The position numbers and the translations under genes are program-made. From the NCBI RefSeq assembly GCF_963169125.1, contig NC_084793.1, positions 215,290,652 through 215,354,651 of the forward strand: DNA of 64,000 nt, given 5' to 3'. How positions within the stretch are numbered: position 1 is the first letter of the stretch; every line of letters begins with the position of its first letter. Below, one piece after another: positions 58,420-64,000 of the stretch. This DNA comes from Humulus lupulus (lineage: Eukaryota; Streptophyta; Magnoliopsida; Rosales; Cannabaceae). The notes below the pieces were generated by a model. The model had not been told where the DNA came from and did not search any database. It saw nothing but the letters and a program-made list of their open reading frames with translations.

Positions 58420-61400
58420 CCACCTTTGCATTCAAAAACTTTCCTTTCAGAAACAAAAATCCCATTTTTCTCTCAATTTTTTCCAAAAACCTTCATCGCC
58501 CTTCAGTTTCTAAGAAGCTCTCATGCTCCTGCCCATGGGCGCATCAACATTCTCATCGAACAAACGTATAAACTATAAGTATTTGCACATATGACTTGAA
58601 TCTTTCACTTCTTTATTTTTCAATGAGATTTTTACTTCAAAAAACATTTTTTGTTCAGTATCGTTTTGTGTTCTGGCCATGTCTGAGTTTAAATAGGGTT
58701 CGGTTTAGGCTAAAAGAACGATACAAGACTTGTTTAGAAATAAGGTATTAAAAAACTGGGCAAATTTCTTGGGTTTTGCAAGGAAAATGTCACTGGTAAA
58801 TCAATTAGGATACCTATTTTGGATGTAGAAGTTGAGAGGTTTTTAGGTTTGAACCTAGGTAACTTAAGGGTCACAATTCCTTAAGTGGTTTTTCATAAAA
58901 TCGATTTCAAAAGAAAAGTGGTGGGTCTGACAAGTCTGACACACGAATCCCAAAGTATCAGGGAATTTCTTGAATTCATAGTGCGTGGCCTAGGACTACA
59001 CGTGGAACCACGCGTTGATGCTAGGACATATCTTAGCTCGTGTAAATTTTGAATCACCAAAAGTAAACTACTCAAACCCTCGGGTCATCTTACCTTCATC
59101 ACCATAGCTAGTAATTGCCTCAGGCCACCACTAATAGGTTGCTTTGTCGTCAGGCGAGCTAGGTCATGGCTCCACCAAAGAAAAATGTAGCGAGCTCCTC
59201 TACTCAAAAAAATAATAAAGACAAGCAGATTGCGTCCAAATCTCCAATTCCTCACTTCGGCCCAGTGGTGGAGAGGGAGATTGTTGTCGACCTTAGCGAT
59301 TTTTTGAGGCCGAGCACATCGTGTCCAAAATAACGTCGCAAGGGGAAGTGAACAAAATACTGCTGAGCCATGGATCGAGATGGGAATTGATGGCCTCCTC
59401 GCCCGATCTTCGTTGGAAGGAGAGTGGAGCTGCGCTCCTCTACAAGATGACTTTGGGGCTTGGAGTGATGACCACCTGAAGGTAGGTGTTTTCCTTCCAT
59501 TAGATCAGTACTTCGTGGATTTTCTGAACTACGTCGAACTGGCTCTATTCCAGCTCCCCCCGAACTCGTATTGAATTTTGGCTGGGTTAAAATATATATT
59601 TTTGAGGCACGAGTGGGAGGTCCCTACTTCGACAAATATTATGTACTTCTTCTCCCTCAAGGACAGTCCTGGTCAGAAGGGGCGAGGTGATGACTTTTAC
59701 TACCTCATTCGCTTCCCCAACTCGACTTTTGTTATTGACATCCCCAGCCACCCAAATGACTATAAAGACCAGTTCTTTATGTCAAATGGGTTCAAGAATT
59801 GCTGTCACCGACACTTCAACTGCCCTCGTAAGTCCCCTAACTTTTTGAATTCTGTACGCAAACTCTCTTATCATTTTTTGTTTAATCCTTATAACTGAGT
59901 TCATTCCTTGTGCAGCTATATTCAAGAGGACAGAGCGGTTTGAGACCCTTGGGGGTCAATACGAGACACTGACCCATCTTCCTTTGAAGGAGAAGGACTT
60001 TCGACAGGTAGTGAATGATGCTACCATGGTGGCCTGCAACCTAATTCGTAAAGGTCAGACACTGGCTATTAGGACTCGAGGTCCACCTCCCATTCTTCTT
60101 GAGCTTCCTTATCCTTAAGAAGTCTTGTCCACCATTGAAGACACCGAGGAGGAAGAGGATGTGGAACCACTGGTGTGCAAGAGGAGAGTTCCTGAAGATG
60201 ATTAGGGTCCTGATCCAAAGCGAGCTACGTTCGGGGTAGCAGCCAGCACTTTTGGCCAAGGTAACCCATATAGAGAACTAGATCAGGCTGCTGCCAGTTT
60301 TAGGCTATTTCGCTTCAATCCTCATATGCTTGTTAGTCGACATCCTTCTGACCTGGACCTGAAAACAACACTCCTTCAGTGTGTGGATCATCTTGTTATA
60401 TGCTATGACCATAGATACCCCAGAAGCACCGTTGTGGTTGATAAAACCCTCCGTTTTAGGTCCTCCATTTTTGAGGAATATGGGACAAATCATAGGACAT
60501 GGCCTTCCTTACGTCAGTGTGTATTCTCCCCCGACTTTAGGCCGTCTGTAGATGAGTCTAGCTCGGAAGAAGAACCTGAACCCCTTAGGACCCAGGAGGT
60601 AATAACTTTAGACTCTCCCCCACCTCCGGTAGTCCAGGAGTTAGAGGTTATACCTAGTCTGGTACATAACCCCGAGTTGATCGTAGTAGATTCCTCCCTT
60701 AGCTCGGAGGGTAGGGTCTTTTCTCTGTTCTTGTCTTTGCATTACTTTGACTAACTATCCCTTGTATCTAAATCTTCTACTCGTTCCTTTTCAGGTGAGG
60801 AGATGGACTTGCCAAACACCTCAGGTTTAAGGGGAGCCTTCAAGGCTGGCGGGGCCGAAGCTGGGCCTGTGGTGAAAAGGCCCAAGATTCCAAAGAAACA
60901 TGTTTCCAAGATTGGAACTTCCACCGGTTCTCCTGTCAAAGACAAAGGTGCCAGCTCCACCCGGGAGCAGAACAACAGACTCAACCCCTAGCTCTGGTGA
61001 CAACATTCACAGTTCTCGAGGCTCCTCCTCCTCTCCCTCGACATGTACCTCCTTCGGTTCCTCAAGTGATCCAAAGCAAAGCTCCCTCCGCTCAGGTCCC
61101 AACTGTTTAGATCCCGGTAAAGCCACTTGAGTTGGCAAGGATCCCCAAAGCATTTCAGGGGACTGTATATGAGATGGCGAGCCATATGGTGGGCCATGCG
61201 TATAAAGCCAATGTCAAGGATTTGAGGGCCATGGAGGAGCGTACTCTCGAAGATGTTCTTAAGTCCACTATGGGAATGAACCTCATTGTGAGCCCCTTTC
61301 ATTCTTCTAGCATTTATTTTCTCTTTTTTACTAACCTTGACTTGCCTTTTTCTTTTGCAGTCTGTCCTGGTTCAACTCCACAGAATTGCATGGTTTCGAC

Positions 61401-61890
61401 TAGGAGTGATGAGCTCCAAGCCACCTTGATTGCCGCCCAAGGGAGCGAGCAGTCTGCCAAAGCCACCATGGTTTCCTCCTAGGACAACGAGCAGTTTGCA
61501 AATGCTACCCTGACTGCTTCCTAGGAAGGCGAGAAAATTGCTAAGAATCAGGTCGTGGAAGTGAGCCCTCGATTGGACTAGCTGCAGGCTGAGAATGATG
61601 GCCTCAAAAAGAAGCTTGGCAAGGTTGAGGCCAAAGCCAAGGAGGAGGCTGAGAGGGTGAGGTTTGAGATTGCAGAGTCGTCGAACTCAATGGAGGAGGA
61701 TTTACTGGTGCTGGGCTTTCAACCAGGACGGGAATTTCACTTTCATGCAGCCAGGGTTTTGGGAGCCTTATCTTGCCAAATTCAAAATTTGATTCTCACA
61801 TGAACCCTCTGAGACTACCAAGACTTCCGATGCTGCTGAAATGGATAGTGAGGAAGTGACATCCTCCGAGCAAGTCGACGAAGCTCAATG
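58420..61890 (+). pseudogene. Antisense spliced gene in Tat copy 2 (Transposase_28-like)
   Basis: Homologue of the gene at 39060-42720, opposite to pol. The N-terminus is unclear; the ATG at 59166 (MAPPKKNVASSS) is one candidate. The domain exon about 59380-59827 aligns with copy 1 (DQYFVDFLNYVELALFQLP...GRGDDFYYLIRFP). Introns: 59828-59915 (88 nt, phase 1), 60711-60793 (83 nt, phase 1) and 61288-61360 (73 nt). Exon 60794-61287 begins EEMDLPNTS, parallel to EMDSDLD in copy 1, and carries a basic patch (KRPKIPKK). A charged coiled-coil region follows at about 61580-61690. Several nonsense codons (for example TGA 59572-59574) make it inactive now. Confidence 0.7.
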
Positions 61891-62194
61891 ATTCCTTTTC
61901 TTTATTTTATATTTTGTAACTAAGTCCTTAGGGACTAAAACAATCTCCTTCAGGCTTAGATCGCAGTTTTTTTCTCCTCGAGATAACAATATGCTTTTGA
62001 ATTTATATTTAATTTATGATCTATTTGTGTTTCCCTTAGTCTATTGTTTTCTCATGTTTATGAATTATTGGATTCTTGTACACTCAAAATCTTAGGGGTT
62101 GTCCTTAGATCGAGATAGAATTTTGATGGCTCGACTAACTAATTTTAGTCGATATTTTAGTAGTATCCATGATTTTGCCCGCCTAATTGCGTTA

Positions 62195-62392
62195 TACCTG
62201 TTAGGAATCAGGCCTAGGACCTGATCATATCCATGGGTTTTAGTCTACTAAATAACATTGTACCTATTAGGAAACATGCCTTAGACCTGATTGTATCCAG
62301 GGGTTATAGTCTGCTTAATAGCATTGTACCTGTTAGGAATCAGGCCTCAGACCTGGTTATTTCCGAGGGTTTTGTTTTAGAAATTTCTCAAT
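62195..62392 (-). repeat. Tandem repeat, 3 x 66 bp, in Tat copy 2
   Basis: Units starting TACCTGTTAGGAATCAGGCC at 62195, 62261 and 62327 (66-bp period, a few substitutions). Located between the 3' ends of the antisense gene and pol, as in copy 1, but with unrelated sequence. Confidence 0.85.
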
Positions 62393-62691
62393 CATAGTTT
62401 GTATTCAGAATTTGAAAATCCGAGCTTTAAAAATCCGTTGAATAATCAATTTTTCCAAACTCTAAGTTTCAGATTTCATCTGAATACGCTGAAATCTTTT
62501 AAAAGCTCTCTTCGGTTATGTGCCCCCTACCCAAGCAACCATAATTTATAAATGTTCTAGGCTGCTTTTACAAAGTGAGCCCACGATAATAAATCGACAA
62601 AAATTGATTTTGTAATAATCCAATTGTTATTAAAATGAAATGAATTTAATAGATAAGCCTTACATAAACAATAATCTCCAAAACAACAAAA

Positions 62692-62813
62692 TTATTGATA
62701 GTACTTTATGAGGTGGAGGGCATTTCAGGGCCATGGAACTATTTCTCCACTTAACTGTGCTAGCTTAAAGGTCCCTTCACGCAGGATATCCACGATATGG
62801 TATTGTAGCGACC
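62692..62813 (-). pseudogene. C-terminal end of integrase, Tat copy 2
   Basis: About 40 codons ending at TAA 62692-62694. The segment aligns with the end of the copy 1 polyprotein (pattern Y-x-I...G..KLA.L.G...P..W...HL..YYQ-stop), which defines the orientation of this element. One internal stop. It is cut at 62814 by the inserted LTR. Confidence 0.7.
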
Positions 62814-64000
62814 CAAATTTGCTAATAAGGCTTAGGGCCTTGATTAGCGTGCCTGGAGGGCAATAAGTGATTTATTGTTATTATATGTGAATTTTCATGA
62901 GTATGTGATTAGAGATGCATGTTTAGTTGAATTAAATATGCATGTGGGCCCCGTTTGGATATTAGGGGCATGTTTGTAATTTTAGCACGATGAGGGCATA
63001 AATGTGATAATTGTGATATATCTGCGTAGCACGATCCGAGACAATCCCTGGGAGCTGTTAGCCAGAAAGTCACAACGGGGTTGAATATCTGACTTAGGAC
63101 GAGTCGAGGGGTATTTCAGGTATTAAATGTTCTATGGGGTTATCAGGTTATGGAAATAAATATTTACAGATATATTTGAGGTTAGAATGTTTAGGAGGAA
63201 AAATTGGGGAAATTTACCATTTTGCCCTCGAGGACGTTTTTGGCACCCCGAGCCTTGAGGTAGCCTTATAGACTTAAGTTAAATAAAACAAAATATAGGA
63301 AACCCTCAGAATTCACTAAACCATCTCTTTTTCTCTATCTCTCTCCTGTCTTCTCTCCTTTGGAAGCTTTGGGAAACTTTGGTGAATCTAATAAAAGGCT
63401 AAGGAATTTCAGCTAGAATTTTGGGAGCAAGAGGCTTGGAGCTTAGGGAACTGATTTAGGGAATCACTTCTGCCCAAGGTAAGCTTTTTAATAGGTTGAG
63501 TTGTGTTGAATTGCAGCTGGTTTTCTACTGAAATTCTAGAGTATTGCATGTTGGATAGGTGAAGGATCCTTCTTGAGATTTGATGAGGTTTAGAGCTAGT
63601 TCTTTGTTAGGTTTTGTTACTGGAAACATAGTAGAGCTTCTGTGATTAATGATTTGGATTGTTGGTTTGATTTTTGGGTTAAATGAATTGGTTCTCATGG
63701 TAAAAATGGAGGATTTTTCTGGGTTCGAAGGGTTGGGCCGCGACATTGTTCTTGCTAAGCCGCGGCCCTCTGAAGCAGAATGGTGGCCTGGAAGAGGGGC
63801 GGGCCGCGACGCGCCTGCATTGTTTTGTAGTGACTCTCGGGTTTGGGGGCGGGCTGCGGCATGGCCTCATGGGGCTGCGTCTCTTAGTGCATTTTTGGGC
63901 TTGAAAGTGTGTTTAGGCTTGGGAACTCAAAGGTTATGGCTCAAGATGGATTTTATCACCCGGATTGATAGAATTCAAGATCTCAGAGATTAGAATTATG
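62814..64000 (+). repeat. Gypsy-type LTR, runs off the window
   Basis: Starts TGTAGCGACCCAAATTTGCT inside the integrase remnant of Tat copy 2. Same LTR group as 8602-10560 (shared 'ctaataaggctta..gccttgattag', AAGGTAAG at about 63476). Contains the GC-rich cassette at 63735-63885. Its end lies beyond position 64000, so the TSD and any internal region cannot be judged. Confidence 0.75.
63735..63885 (+). repeat. GC-rich palindromic-word cassette (GGGCCGCG type)
   Basis: Words GGGCCGCGACATTG, AAGCCGCGGCCC, GGGCCGCGACGCG and GGGCTGCGGCATGG in about 150 bp of an otherwise A/T-rich LTR, about 260 bp after AAGGTAAG. The related LTR at 8602 has AGCGCT words in this place. Confidence 0.8.

Larger units (their letters stand above)
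57441..62813 (-). mobile_element. Second Tat-lineage element, diverged and truncated
   Basis: Starts TGTTGACGCGGTTTTTCGCC, related to the young Tat LTR end. It holds the 3' LTR (57441-58118), a PPT-like stretch (read on minus, GGGGAGAAAA), the antisense gene, a tandem array and the C-terminal codons of pol. The rest of pol is cut off by an LTR inserted at 62814. Nucleotide similarity to copy 1 is low except in landmarks, so it is a separate, older family member. Confidence 0.8.

Noticed and set aside
62195..62392. CRISPR-like array
   Set aside because: Contiguous 66-bp tandem units without spacers in a plant retrotransposon; there is no CRISPR biology here.
63649..63993. 114-aa ORF at the right edge
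   Set aside because: Runs through the GC-rich cassette inside an LTR; the related LTR at 8602 has no equivalent frame.

Overview
The window looks like a plant nuclear heterochromatin or intergenic segment, most likely from a eudicot. It is AT-rich and has no bacterial-style gene density. Nearly everything recognisable is a plant transposable element: Ty1/copia and Ty3/gypsy LTR retrotransposons, an L1-type LINE with a DUF4283/zinc-knuckle ORF1 and a zf-RVT ORF2, Helitron-like elements and hAT-type MITEs. A Cannabaceae-like source is only a guess. I see no host protein-coding gene, rRNA, tRNA or CRISPR array.

Layout. 1-8601 is low-copy-looking AT-rich DNA with a nested MITE pair (2884-3872, with a perfect hAT-type MITE at 3211-3775), a (GA)n tract, a few G-boxes and two head-to-tail Helitron-like elements (5567-6279, 6291-7267). 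8602-10560 is a truncated gypsy-type LTR. 10864-56776 is one Ty1/copia element (+ strand, TSD AGATT) swollen by nested insertions. Its 5' LTR holds a gypsy solo LTR (12085-25222, - strand, TSD ATTAA). That solo LTR holds a non-autonomous LTR element (13666-24190), whose 3' LTR holds a LINE (17461-22360, - strand). The copia coding region is split by a second copy of the same copia family in reverse orientation (31433-54179, TSD GCAAT). The leader of that second copy holds a young Tat-type Ty3/gypsy element (37972-50602, - strand, TSD ACTAT). Most of these insertions can be checked against an uninterrupted paralogous copy inside the window. 56782-57440 is Helitron-like AT-rich repeat DNA. 57441-62813 is part of a second, older and diverged Tat element, cut at 62814 by another gypsy LTR that runs off the window.

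Main results. (1) Both Tat copies carry, antisense to gag-pol, what looks like a complete gene with its own TATA box about 265-270 bp inside the 3' LTR. Its introns lie at the same positions and phases in both copies (the first is 88 nt in each), and it encodes a Transposase_28-like domain followed by a Ser/Pro-rich, basic and coiled-coil tail. Introns antisense to the genomic RNA would survive retrotransposition. (2) Several unrelated LTRs and leaders hold, at one fixed position, a roughly 100-150 bp GC-rich cassette built of repeated self-complementary words. The word differs between copies of the same family (CCGCGG versus GCGCGC in the two copia copies; AGCGCT versus CCGCGG in two gypsy LTRs). 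(3) The leader of the non-autonomous LTR element has five short hairpin repeats with compensatory base changes. (4) Both Tat copies have 66-69 bp tandem repeats of unrelated sequence at the same place, between the antisense gene and the end of pol.

All coding regions except LINE ORF1 and possibly single-domain ORFs carry stops or frameshifts, so most elements here look non-autonomous today. The Tat polyprotein is one continuous frame broken only by five nonsense codons.
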